From: Nymphaea colorata
Taxonomy: Eukaryota > Streptophyta > Magnoliopsida > Nymphaeales > Nymphaeaceae
Reading direction: 5' to 3'
Length of the DNA stretch: 64,000 nt
Assembly: GCF_008831285.2 (NCBI RefSeq)
Contig: NW_022204507.1
Coordinates: 1,054,001 to 1,118,000 of the forward strand
The notes under the pieces are model-generated. The model was not told the origin of the DNA. It saw only the letters and a list, made by a program, of their open reading frames with translations, and did no database searches. The stretch's first letter is position 1. Every line of letters starts with the position of its first letter. Positions 23,755 through 34,825 of the stretch are shown piece after piece. Both the position numbers and the translations under genes were made by a program.

Positions 23755-24724
23755 GTGGGGAATAGGCTGCAATTAGAATCCTCAGCCAAACATGTAGTGC
23801 AACTGGATGTGAAAGAAATTAGAGTGTATTTCAACACATCCACAGTAAGAAGAGGAATAGGCTGGAACATAAAAGGTTGAATGACCTTGTTTATGTTCGT
23901 TATAATATGAAGTTGAGACAAAGGTAAACATTTGTATTTTGTTATACAAAATAGCAAATTCTAATATATATTTTAATTTCTAACAATTTGTTAAATTTTT
24001 CTCTTGTTAGGCAACTAGAAACAACATCTACGAGAAAGCATCACACTCAATATGATCCTATCTTCATTAACCATTTTGATTTATTAGATTCTTGGGTTGA
24101 AGAAGAACCATCTGCAATACTTGATGAGGACGATCTTGATTTTTTGAACGTTGAAGGAGTAGCAGAGATTATTGAAGGAGAGGCTGGGGGGAGCAATGGA
24201 ATGTTGGTGACATTCCATTTGCAACGGAGGGGATAGAAGAAGCACTTAATGAAGAAAATGAAGATGATGATGCAGATGACGATTGACGAGGCTTTTTGTT
24301 TTGACTTTTGAGTTTTGAAAACTATGTCAATATGTTTTGAGTTTTGACTTCTGAACTTATGAATTGTGATGTAATTGAATACTCTTAGGCTGCTTAGTAT
24401 GTTATTTTGATTTTTGGATGTTTGATTTCTTATTTTGGAATGTGTTGTTCGTATGCATACTTCATAGTTCATACTTCATATACATGAATGATGAATGTTC
24501 CTTTAAATACATTTTTCTTGATTTTTTTTATTTTTACTAGTTTTTTTTTTCAGATTTTTTTAGAATTTTTCTGATTTTTTTTCTATTTTTTTATAATTTT
24601 TAATATTTTTTACAAATTAAAAAATTAATTTTGCAATACGTTACGATACATTTATGATACGTTACGATACAGTGTATAGGTCGGCCCGACCGATACACGA
24701 TACGATACGACAATGATAACATTG
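23755..24724 (+). pseudogene. hAT transposase 3' fragment and right terminus
   Basis: Parallels the 3' part of the 18869-22275 element: dimerisation-region remnants (CCTCAGCCAAACATGTAGTGC, with GAATAGGCTGGAACATAAAAGG), an intron-like gap, then a coding segment near 24004-24285 (FDLLDSWVEEEPSAILDEDD) with an acidic tail. The right end (ACGATACGACAATGATAACATTG, ending 24724) matches the terminus type, and copia protease-integrase sequence resumes at once (CTGAAAAGGACAAGAACC). The 5' two thirds are missing. Confidence 0.75.
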
Positions 24725-24734
24725 CTGAAAAGGA

Positions 24735-26084
24735 CAAGAACCAGGGTAAAAAATGACTTTACATTTTAAATCAATAGCTATCTGTTTAATAGATAACAAG
24801 TTAACAAGAAACTAAGGAGCATATAGCATACGTGTAACAGTGCCTAAATGTGGGAGGTAGATATCACCACTGCCCAAAACAGGGGACAACTTGCCATTAG
24901 CCAGCCTGACATGCTGTGGTGTAGAAAATCTGACAAAAGATGAAAATTTTTGTGGTTGATTACAACAATGTCTAGAAGCACCAAAATCTATCATCCATGT
25001 CATACCTGGATCATCAGTAGAAGTACCAATAGAGAATGTTGAGTCTATAACAGTAGCACCAGCAGATGTAGAAGCAGATGTAGAGGCAGACTTTTGAGCA
25101 AGAACACTTTCATATTCATCCTTACTTAAGTTAAGGGAATATGACATGGATATAGAAGGATCAGTAGAAGACTCATCCATAGATATTTTTGCCTTTGAAT
25201 GGGCTGCTTGGGATGAAGAAGGACCTTTGCCGGTGGCGATTCTAGCTCGACCACGTCCAAAGGAGACATTCGAACGGAGGTGAGGATGCTTGTCCCAACA
25301 ACGATCCTTTAGATGACCAATTTTGCCACAATAAGAGCATTGAAATCTGCCACGTCCTGCACCACGGCCTGTACCACGTCCCCTAGTGCCACCAAAAGAA
25401 CTAGGGCCCCGTCCTCCTGATATCACAAGTGCAGAGATTGGTATGTCATGCGTATTTTGAGAAAGAGTGGCTGCAAGACGACTCAGCCTATTATACGTGT
25501 CTTCTAGATCTAGAAGATCACTGCCTATGAGAATTTGAGACTTTGCCACAGAGTATTCTGAAGATAGGCCAGATAGGAACTTCGCTACCATACCAGTTTC
25601 AAAGTGTGATGCATAACAATGCTGGCAAGGTGGACGAAGAGTCTTTAACCATTCATATGCAGCGGTCAATGTAGCAAAATACTGAGATAGGTCCTGATCC
25701 CCTTGCCGTATGTTGCATAACTCCTCTTCCAGTTGTAGGATTTTAACTACGTTAGTGGCGAGTATGTCTTCCTCAAGAAGGACCACATATCCTTGGCCTT
25801 GGTATAAATGCAATAGTTGGGGCTATATGAGACTCCACACTATTCATAATCCAAGACATAACAATATAATTATCTTCATCCCACGCAACATATATCCCTT
25901 TTTTCTCAGTAGGTTCATCCTCATCAAGAATATATTTCTTCTTATGACCAGCCATCGACATTATGAATACCCTAGACCATATTTCATAATTTGAACCATT
26001 AAGCTTGATCATGGTTCCATAAGAGAAGGAATTCCCAACCATCTTGTATTCAGTAGACCCTTCAGATTTACTATTTTCAGCCAT
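24735..26084 (-). pseudogene. Copia A gag-protease
   Basis: Minus strand from ATG at 26084 (YGTMIKLNGSNYEIWSRVF, the usual copia gag start). After a frameshift near 25.78 kb comes the gag body (LEEELCNIRQGDQDLSQYF, VAKFLSGLSSEYSVAKSQIL), a CCHC knuckle (CSYCGKIGHLKDRC), then a protease with MIDFGAS in place of the canonical DSGAS. A stop near 24812 is followed by LVNLLSIKQIAIDLKC, the start of the GAG-pre-integrase region, until the hAT border at 24724. Sequence 26085-26980 is the untranslated leader. Confidence 0.85.
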
Positions 26085-26980
26085 AGTAAATAAAGAAGAC
26101 CAGATTGGCGCACAAGTTAAGAGGCTAGGAAATCACTGTCACTTATAGGTTTGAACAGAAAACGTAAATCTGATACCAATCTAACAGGCTGTGGTGCAGG
26201 ACGTGGCAGATTTCAATGCTCTTATTAGAGAAATATCAATTGCAACACAGACGAATCTGGAAAAGAAACTTATGACTCCAATATCAGATTTGAAACTCTA
26301 TAGATTAGGCAACAATATAGGATAATCTGTTTCAGACGATGACTAAAACTCAATATCAGATCTGAAAGTTTATATATCAGGCTTCTATATTGAATAAACT
26401 GTTTCAGCCGATGACTGGAATTTCTTCCCCAATCGACTGAAGACTGCGACTACTTATAACTACAGCTGTTTCACATAAAACTAGCTGTCCACACGACGAA
26501 GGAATCAACGATATCAACTTACAGATCTTGTACTATCAGCAGTAGTCCACCCTCATGCAGCCTCACTTTACTGATTTTACATCCACGATCTATAGAAGAT
26601 TCTGCTCATCAAAATTGCGTTCACAAACAACATATAGACTCCACAAGGCACAAACTACAGCTTCAGTCACGTTGCACCCACAACACTCTGCCCCACATGA
26701 TCAACATGAAGTTCCAATCATCGTTGAAGTAGCATCCACGAGATCAACTTGAGGATCTGATCACGCCTTCCACATAGGTGTGATCCGGTCCTTCTCCACA
26801 CAGCACACCCAAACCCTATTCTCTCACCGTCTCCTTATTGGGTGACAAGAGGGAATAGAGGATGGGCGATGACAAGAAGGAGGACGAAAGAACTATGAAG
26901 AACTCACTTGGCTGTTCACCGGAAAGGTGGTCGCCAGAGAAGATGGTTGCTGGAAAACTCACCTTGCTGTCGACGCCACA

Positions 26981-26996
26981 CCTTGCTCTGATACCA
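26981..26996 (-). other. Copia A primer-binding site
   Basis: In reverse complement TGGTATCAGAGCAAGG, directly after the LTR end CGTAACA. It is complementary to the 3' end of plant initiator tRNA-Met, the standard copia primer. Confidence 0.85.
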
Positions 26997-28072
26997 TGTT
27001 ACGAGAGAGAGAGAGAGCCGAAAAGAATACTTCATTAACGTAACCCTAATCTCTATTAAAAGCTATGTGACACGGATACGGCAATCTGGGTCACGTACCA
27101 GCGTCGACACGCCGACACGCAGATCCTGACACGTGGACACGGTAGGATAAACCACTTTCATAACCCGATTTTCTTTTTAACCCTCGTTTCTTTTTACGCT
27201 TTACCATCGACGGTCGCCCTTCCTTTACCCTCGACGACTTGCAGCGACAACACAGTTCGGCAATGGCGGGCGACGGCGACGACCTCCGACGATCGACAGC
27301 GACATCCGGTGGCGTCCAGCGGCAGCCGGCGATAGACAGGTAAGTGTTTTCTTTTTCTTTTCGATATTAGAAGTTAGGGTTTCAACTTTCATTTGGGGAT
27401 TTTTTAGATTGGGTATTTCTTGCCGATTTGGGGATGTTTTCGTTTGAAGATTGGACGGTTAATGATCCTATTCTTCAATGCTATGTGCGATATTTTCATT
27501 TTTTGTTTGATTTTGGGATTAGGGATTTTGCCAATTTGGAGATTTTGCCTTCGTTCTTGTAAGGTGGCCGTTGCAACAGTCACTAGAATGTGCCGGAGGT
27601 TGCTGCTATCATTGAGGACTGTTTTACATTATTCAGAAATAAATCTGCGACTAAATGTTTATACTTTGTTAGTTTGTTGTATTGTTTTATTTCATAAATT
27701 TTATGTTCATTATATGTTTTTTCCATCTTTTTATTATGTTTAATGTAGTATGACAAGCAAAGGAAAAACAATGTCTCAGTCTCAACCTACACTGTAAGAG
27801 TGAATTATTAATTTAATGTTTTTTTATTATCATTTTTAATTTTTTTGAATATAATATTCGCCATGTCCGCGTATCCTAAAATTTTGAAAATTGCCGTGTC
27901 CGCGTACCCGTACACGTACCCATATGATACCTGGACCCGTATCCGTGTGACAGATTAAAAGAGATTAGGGCTGGCGACTTTACAAAAGTAGTCCAACAAC
28001 TATAAGAAACTATTTAAAGACCTCCTCCCTAACTTTCTAATATTTCAGAAAAACTCTTTTACATCTTTAACA
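26997..28072 (-). repeat. Copia A 5' LTR, split by a hAT insertion
   Basis: LTR parts are 26997-27062 and 27954-28072. It begins (plus view) TGTTACGAGAGAGAGAG and ends ACATCTTTAACA. The inserted hAT element occupies 27063-27953 between duplicated ATTAAAAG copies. Confidence 0.82.
27063..27953. mobile_element. Non-autonomous hAT element (891 bp), CTATGTGACACGG termini
   Basis: Left end CTATGTGACACGGATACGG; right end in reverse complement CTGTCACACGGATACGG. A perfect 8-bp target duplication ATTAAAAG flanks it (27055-27062 and 27954-27961). The subterminal regions are rich in ACACG/GTACCCG words. The middle contains no transposase domain, though a short frame near 27750-27797 (MTSKGKTMSQSQPTL before GTAAGAG) could be a leftover first exon. 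It inserted into the copia A LTR, so it is younger than that element. Confidence 0.88.
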
Positions 28073-29749
28073 GTATATACTCGATGATCAGTTACTACAA
28101 CCGGTTCAGAAACTGTCATTACTTGCCCACCTATATCAGAACATGTGCGACACCCTATTGATAGATGGGTAAGTATGATAACTTCTCTTTAGATTTTCAA
28201 CTTTTTATGACAGAATTGAGCAAAATGGTGGAGCCAAAATGCTATGAACACGCATGTAAGAGCAAATATTGGATTGAGGCCATGAATGAAGAAATGGATG
28301 CTTTAAATGAATGTGAAACTTGGAGATTGTTCATGGTCTAGATGATAAGAATGTAGTAGATTCAAAATGGGTTTACAAACTCAAATACAAACCTGATGGA
28401 AGTATTGATAGATATAAGGCTCGTCTTGTGGCTAGAGGCTTCACTCAACATACGAGGAAGATTATGACGAGACTTTCAATCTAGTTATCAAGATGGAAAT
28501 GATCCAGGTTGTCATTTCTGTTGCAGTCTTATATGGATGCACTTTATATCAGTTAAAAATAATTTTCTCCCTGGTTTTCTAAAAGAAGTATACATGAACA
28601 ACCTCTAGGTTATTCTACTAATGATCCAACTCAATGGGTGTGTAAGTTACAAAAATCATTATATGGGCTTAAACAAGCATCTCGCTCATGGTTTGATAGA
28701 TTTTCTCTTCATGTAGAGTATGTTGGTTTTCTCAAAAGTTCACTTGACTATTCCTTATTCATATATCATACAGGTGAAATTACAACTTGGCTACTCATAT
28801 ATGTAGATGATATAGTTCTTACTGGAAATTCTCCATGTCATATATCTCATGTTAAGGAAGTATTGAAGCAACAATTCAAGATGAAGGATCTCGAAGAATT
28901 ATGGTATTTTTTTGGGTGTCGAGATTATAGAAAGGGTGATATGTTGACTCATGCAACACAAATATACTCTTGATATATTGGACAAAACATGTATTACAAA
29001 TTGCAAGCCCATAAATACTCCCAATGTTCTCAACACAAAATTGAATGCCTTTGGTGGGAGTGATTCATACTCAAACTCTAGTTTTAATCGGAGTATAGTT
29101 GGCATGTTGCAATATTTCACCTTTACACGTCCAAACATGGTATATGCAGTGAATCAAGTCTCTCAGTTTATGCACATATAGATGCTATTGAACGTATTTT
29201 GCATTATTTAAAGCTACTCTTGGGGATGGACTCGTCTACACAAGGAAGTCAACTGTTTTGAATGGACATACTATTTCCACTTATACTAATGCAGAATGGG
29301 CAGGTGACCCAGATGATAGACGACCAATTTTAGGTTATTGTATCTTCACTCCAATCTTGTTTGCTGGAGTAGTAGAAAACAACGTGCAGTTTTTAGATCG
29401 AACACTGAGGCAGAATATAGGGCCATGGCTGCTGGTGCAGCTGAAGCTTCATGGTTGCATCATCTTCTTGGGGAACTCTCCCTCCCCATTGCTTAATCAT
29501 CTCTATTTTGTGATAACTAAAGTGCCATCAAAATTGCTTTCAATCCTATCTTACATAATTGCACTAAGCATATAGAGATTGATCAACACTTCATTCGTCA
29601 GAAGGTTGAACAGAGCGAAATTGTTCCTACTTATATACCCACGTTTCAACAAGTGGCTGATCTATACCAAGGGTCTTACAGGGCATCATTTTGGGGAATT
29701 TAAAAACAAGTTGTACATGATCAAACCTCATGCACAACTTGAGGGCGGT
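28073..29749 (+). pseudogene. Truncated plus-strand copia pol (RT-RNase H; copia B)
   Basis: The translation resembles copia RT: KYWIEAMNEEMDALNECETW near 28270, KLQKSLYGLKQASRSWFDRF near 28645, LLIYVDDIVLTG (catalytic YVDD) near 28795, YTLDILDKTCITNCKPINTP near 28965, then RNase H (RSNTEAEYRAMAAGAAEAS near 29400; TKHIEIDQHFIRQKVEQSE near 29575). Stops and frameshifts are numerous. Gag, protease and integrase are absent at the left border with copia A. A polypurine-like CTTGAGGGCGG precedes its 3' LTR. Confidence 0.83.
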
Positions 29750-30009
29750 TGTTAAGATATGGTTCGTGTCAAGTCAGACCCGACCCATTTTCACCACACA
29801 CAGCACATAATGGGTGGTGGCAAACTTGTAATATTTATTGTTCTTTTGTGTATTTTATTTGTAATACTTAAGTGTAATTAGTTTAAGTAATGACAAGGTG
29901 CTCACCCTAAGGCCCTAATGTTTCTCCTCTCTCCTTTCTCGAACAGCCTCATTCTCCTCTCTTCTTCTCCTTGAGTCTCCATCTGGTGGTAATATATCAA
30001 AATCTTACA
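29750..30009 (+). repeat. Copia B 3' LTR (about 260 bp)
   Basis: Begins TGTTAAGATATGGTTCG just after the polypurine tract and ends AAAATCTTACA. The imperfect inverted ends (TGTTAAGAT / AATCTTACA) are typical of copia. No matching 5' LTR is present in the window. Confidence 0.75.
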
Positions 30010-31744
30010 AATGGGACCCACCGACGCATCGAGATGTCGTGCTAGTCAAAAGCAAACTCTAAGGCATATGACCAATCAAAGAAGGCCCCAACATCGAACT
30101 TGTCGACAAACTCGAGCAAGTCTAACTTGAGGCCATAGGTAGACGACATCTCTTGCCCTAGGTCGCCTCTTGTGGTCAACTAGCCTGAGTGGATGCTCAT
30201 ACCGAAATGAATTTTCTCCAGAATCTGCAAACTCTGATATGTCGTCACCTCGATTTGTGTGTTGTTGAATATGCCGACCATTTGCTCTAATTGGCGGGCA
30301 TTATTTATGAGCCCGCTCCTACTGCAATTGGTGTCCCTAGGCCCACCTTGTCAGTCCTGCTGGAAGGGAGGGACCGGTCCAGACGGTGATGGGGTGTGGT
30401 ATGTAGGTTAGGGGTAGTGTGCAAGTTCTGGGTTGGTCTGGGTTCAGTGTGTGGGGCTTGGTAGGGTCCAAGATAATAATTGGGTTCAGTTGTGGGTGAA
30501 ATGGGTGGCCATGGTGAAACTGATGGTGCGGGTAATGATGATATATGATGATGAAAGTCCGCTGGGTCAAACTTCAGGTCCCCTAAGCTATTCATCATAT
30601 ATCAATAAAGACATGTGAGAACTTGAATCAATCCCTATGGGAGATGGGGGCCAAGGTGGGAGCTTGATTCACGGTCCATAGCATGTAGGGCTTGATTTTG
30701 GCCCAACTCAAAATCAAGCCCAAAATGGGAGTATTGTTAGGATCTGGCTTTGGCGTGGGTGGTGTAGGGATCATGTATTTGGACATAGGCAAGTGCTCGA
30801 AATTGAGTTCAGGGGTAAGCCTGAGGCTGTTGGCTACAAAGCCTTGAATTGGCTTGAACAAGCTGAACTGGGTCCAGAAACCCATCTCGGCTCGGTAGAT
30901 TTATGTAACCTAGGTGGATCTGGGTCTCAAATTGGGTTTTGGGCCCCAACATGACCCAGGAGAGTGTTGGACCCCCGTGCGACGCCCCTTGTGCGTTAGG
31001 GCATGGGGGCATCAGGTGAGGCCCAATGCTTGTCACAGAAGTTGGCGGTCCCTAGTAGGAGGCCATAGGGCATCGCGACAATCCGGCAGTGACCCTCGGC
31101 TCACGGGTGGCCTGGGCGGCAGCTGGGTTCCAATTGTGCTCCGCTCCCAAATCTTCCACTTGAAATGAACCAAGTGGCGGTTCGTCGCATTGGGCGGACC
31201 TGCCGGCACCGGGTAGTGGGTGGGTTGGCGAAGGTCAATGAGTCCCTGACAGCGACAGTGAAAGTGGTTGTCGGAGATGAATGGCAGCGGCGGTGGTGGG
31301 CACAAGAATGGGAACGGGTTTGGTAGGGAATTCTATGGAGTACATAAACGTTTGTTGATGGTCGGAAGGTGGCCAGCAGCGTCGCCGGCAGTAAAATCTG
31401 GCACAACCACCGTTTGGTGGCATAATCAGCTGGAGGGTTGTGCCTGCTGAGACATCTTCTCATTCTAACCTGATTTCGACCAGATTTTTCTCTGACTGTT
31501 TTTCCATTCTTCAATATCATCTATTCTTTTCACAAAAATCACAAAATTTTTGTTCATCCTCTCTAAGCTTTCTTGCATTTAAGTTATCATGCCAATCAAC
31601 TTCATCACATGATCTTCATTGATGTTTGGATTCTTATCTTTTTTGATCTCTTCGCTGGAGGCCTCTTCCAATATGGAATCGTCCCTCTAATTCCCTACAT
31701 CACAGAAATCGAGGCAGCAACCTGGGTTATGATACTAATCTGAC
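30010..31744 (-). mobile_element. Retroelement gag/leader-like block, unassigned
   Basis: Minus-strand frames at 31101-31520, 30628-30885 and 30305-30598 are rich in Pro, Thr, Asn and His and show no conserved domain. Just upstream a short run (ESLERMNKNFVIFVKRIDD near 31.55 kb) looks like a retroelement gag leader. On the right, 31725-31745 could be a decayed primer-binding site next to the LTR-like repeat. The most likely reading is a truncated minus-strand element, with low certainty. Confidence 0.35.
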
Positions 31745-32050
31745 TTAGTGATTAGAGTTTATCACTTTAATCCCTCTGGGAAAAGCACTAGAAAACAAGA
31801 ATAGAAGAGGAAAATGCAGAAAAATGAAAGAAAATTCTATAACAAACGGAAACTTAGGGTTTTCTCATCAACAGTAACCTTAATCAAAATAAAATAGGCC
31901 TTTTTAAGAGGTCTAACCTTGAGATCCGAATTGGATCTTGGGTCCAATAATTAAAACAGATCAATCCCAAAAATAGCATTAAGCTTCAAATATGATTAAA
32001 CGGATTCAAATATGAGATGTAATCCAGTGTGAATGATAATGCATCACATT
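31745..32050. repeat. Dispersed about 300-bp repeat (copy 2, LTR-like)
   Basis: Same-orientation relative of 22797-23110. It is cut at its right side by the copia C insertion at 32065. Confidence 0.6.
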
Positions 32051-32064
32051 GTATACCAGGAAAC

Positions 32065-32463
32065 TGTAAAAAGTGACTATAACAGTCACAAAATATGTAG
32101 CTAGCAATAAAGAGGCACTAAGGCCAAGTGAGGAAGGATAAAACTGATTCAATATAACATATGAAGGCTGTAAAACACAACATATCTTTACAAAGACTGT
32201 TACAAGAATATATACAAGAGGGAATAAGAAGAGAGGAGCTGAACTAGCCGTTAAGCTAGTTCCAACTGCTCTTAATAGAGCTGTTGGAACTGCCAACGGC
32301 TAGTTTGGCAGTAATAAAATAATAAATAAAAAATAAAAAATAAAGAGAAAGGAAAGAAATAAACTAAATCCTAAACTAAATCCTAACTAATCCTAAACTA
32401 ACTCTTAACTAAGATAATACCTAAGTAAGAGATAACAACAATAAGAAATCATATTTCTTAACA
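32065..32463 (-). repeat. Copia C 3' LTR
   Basis: TGTAAAAAGTGACTATAAC to CATATTTCTTAACA. The A-rich tail with repeated AAATCCTAA words differs slightly in length from the partner LTR. Confidence 0.92.
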
Positions 32464-32476
32464 CCCCCCCTTAAAG

Positions 32477-34825
32477 TTACGGTGCTATCACCGAGAGTTT
32501 ATCTAAAAGAAAGTTGAATATGGGGGAACATTGAGGCTTTGTGAAGAAATCAGCAAGCTGGAACTCGAAGGAGACATATGGAAGTTTGATAGTCTTCTCC
32601 AAAAATTCTTCACGAACATAGTGACAGTCCATCTCTATATGCTTTGTTCGTTCATGGAATGTTTGATTCTTGGCAATGTAGATAGAACTCTTGTTGTCGC
32701 AGCATAAATCAGTGGGTTCTTCTATCCTTGTTCCCATATCAAGGAGCATTTGGCGAAGCCAGACAATTTCCATAGTTGTAGAAGCCATGACTCGATATTC
32801 AGTTTCAGTAGAGGATAGTGAGACTTTCTGTTGCTTTTTGCATTTCCATGAGATGAGTAATTCTCCTAGAAAAACATAAAATCCAGTGGTTGAGTGTCTA
32901 TCATTTGGATCTCCTCCCCAATCAGCATCAGTATAAGCAATCAAGTTCAAGGAGGAAGAGGAAGACATAAATACTCCCTTATTTATTGTTCCCTTAATAT
33001 ATCTGATGATACGAAGAACAACTTCCATATGAACGGTTGATGGAGCATGTTGAAACTGACTTACAGTATGAACTGCATGAGCAATGTCAGGCCGAGTGAT
33101 GCTAAGGTACATCAAGGATCCCACAAGTTGTCGGTAAGGAATGGGATTGGCAAGTTGAACTCCATCATCAATCTTCACCTTGCTTCCTACTGCTTCAGGA
33201 GTTTCTGTGACCTTATCATCTGTTATGCCTGATTTATCAATGATCTCTGCAGCAAACTTAGTTTGTGACAAAAAATATCCTCTAGTAGAATATGCAACCT
33301 CAATACCTAAGAAATACGTTAGAAAACCTAAATCTTTCATTTCAAAAGTTTCTTGTAGTAAGTTCTTATTATTCTCTAATACCTTCCTTATCACTACCTG
33401 TAATAATCATATCATCAACATACAATAGAAGAATTATGATACCTGCAGTAGTATACTTAACAAACAAGGCAGTGTCAGTTAAGCAAGAATGAAACCTATA
33501 ATCAGAAATAACAAAGTTAAAACGGTCAAACCAAGCTTTAGGAGCTTGTTTGAGGCCATAAAGAATCTTCTTTAAGTTTAAGAACTTTCTTTTGAGAAAC
33601 TGACAGCCCTGGTGGAACTTCCATAAGATCTCCATTTAAAAAGGCATTTTTAACATCCATTTGGTAGATATTCCAGTTTTTAATAGATGCTAAAGCAATA
33701 AGTGTCCTAACAGTAGTCATTCTACCTACAGGGGCAAATTATAGTCAATACCATATTCTTGAGCATATCCGTTGGCAACAAGCCTTGCTTTATGTCTCTC
33801 TAGAGATCCATCGCTTTTAGTTTTCACCTTGTATACCCACTTGTATCCAATAGTCTTTTTTCCTATGGGTAAATCTTGTATTTCCCAAGTTTGAGCTTTT
33901 CTCAAAGCATCCAATTCTTCTAACATGGCATTCTTCCACTCAATATATTTGGAGGCTTCATTAAACGTAGAAGGTTCAAAGTGAGAATGAATGACATTAA
34001 TTCTAGTTCTATGTGTTGGGGTAAAAGTTTCATATGATACAAACCTATTGGGTTGTCTTACATTTCTAGTGGATCTTCTAAGGTTTTCCTCACTGGAGTT
34101 GGAGTTGGTTGGAGATCACTAGTCTCATGATATTCTTCCTCACCAACATCTTGTTGCTGGTTTCTTCTATGATATGTGATTATATCCTTGGCTACTCTAC
34201 TATCATTATCATCAGTGTTACTACCATCAACATCATGCATTTCATAATCACATTGAGAGAGAGATTTAAATAAAAAGGAATAATCATTGTTGTGTTGTGA
34301 CCCTCCACAATTTTTAAATCCATTTTCATCTTTACAAAACTTTACATTTCTTGAAACTATGATCTTGTCTTTGACTGGATCATAACATTTGTAGCCTTTT
34401 TGTGTCTCAGAATAACCAATGAAAGCACATTCAACAATTTTTGAACTTAGTTTATCAGCCTTGTCATTAACAACAAAGCATTTGCATCCAAAAACACAAA
34501 GTCTATTAAAATCGGGTTCATACTTAAATAATTTTTCAAATGGGGTTGTATTGTTTAAAACTTTTGAAGGCATTCTGTTTATAAGATAAACAGAGGCAAG
34601 AGCTGTTTCAGCCCAAAAGTTTTTAGGCACATTTTTGGCAATAAGAAGAGTTCTTGTTGTTTCAATAATGTGCCTATGTTTTCTTTCAGAAGGTCCATTT
34701 TGTTGAGGTGTTCGTGGACATGATTTTTGATAAACTATACCATAGTTTTCCAAATACCTTTTTAACTCATTTGAAATGTATTCTCCCCCAGAATCAATCC
34801 TTAAAATTTTTAATTTGGCATTGAA
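32477..34825 (-). pseudogene. Copia C pol: integrase C-terminal half, RT, RNase H
   Basis: Minus order: integrase third acidic region (ILRIDSGGEYISNE near 34.78 kb) and C-terminal part (RTPQQNGPSERKHRHI, then FWAETALASVYLINRMPSK). RT follows (TIGYKWVYKVKTKSDGSLER near 33.85 kb; LLLYVDDMIITGSD near 33.41 kb). RNase H comes last (ITRPDIAHAVHTVSQF; SLSSTETEYRVMASTTMEI; CDNKSSIYIAKNQTFHERTK), ending at 32477. The RT portion is split by three or more frameshifts (33.37-33.93 kb), so the polyprotein cannot be made whole. Confidence 0.88.

Larger units (their letters stand above)
14888..28072 (-). mobile_element. Ty1/copia element with 152-bp LTRs, interrupted by hAT elements (copia A)
   Basis: Left LTR is 14888-15039. 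The right LTR runs 26997-28072 and holds an 891-bp hAT insertion. Both LTRs have TGTT...AACA termini. Next to the right LTR, 26981-26996 reads in reverse complement TGGTATCAGAGCAAGG, a primer-binding site for initiator tRNA-Met. Next to the left LTR, GCTTGAGGGAGAG (reverse complement of 15040-15052) is the polypurine tract. Gag-protease lies at about 24.74-26.08 kb and integrase end-RT-RNase H at 15.05-17.23 kb. The integrase core is missing where hAT material occupies 17.2-24.7 kb. I found no clear 5-bp target duplication. Confidence 0.8.
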
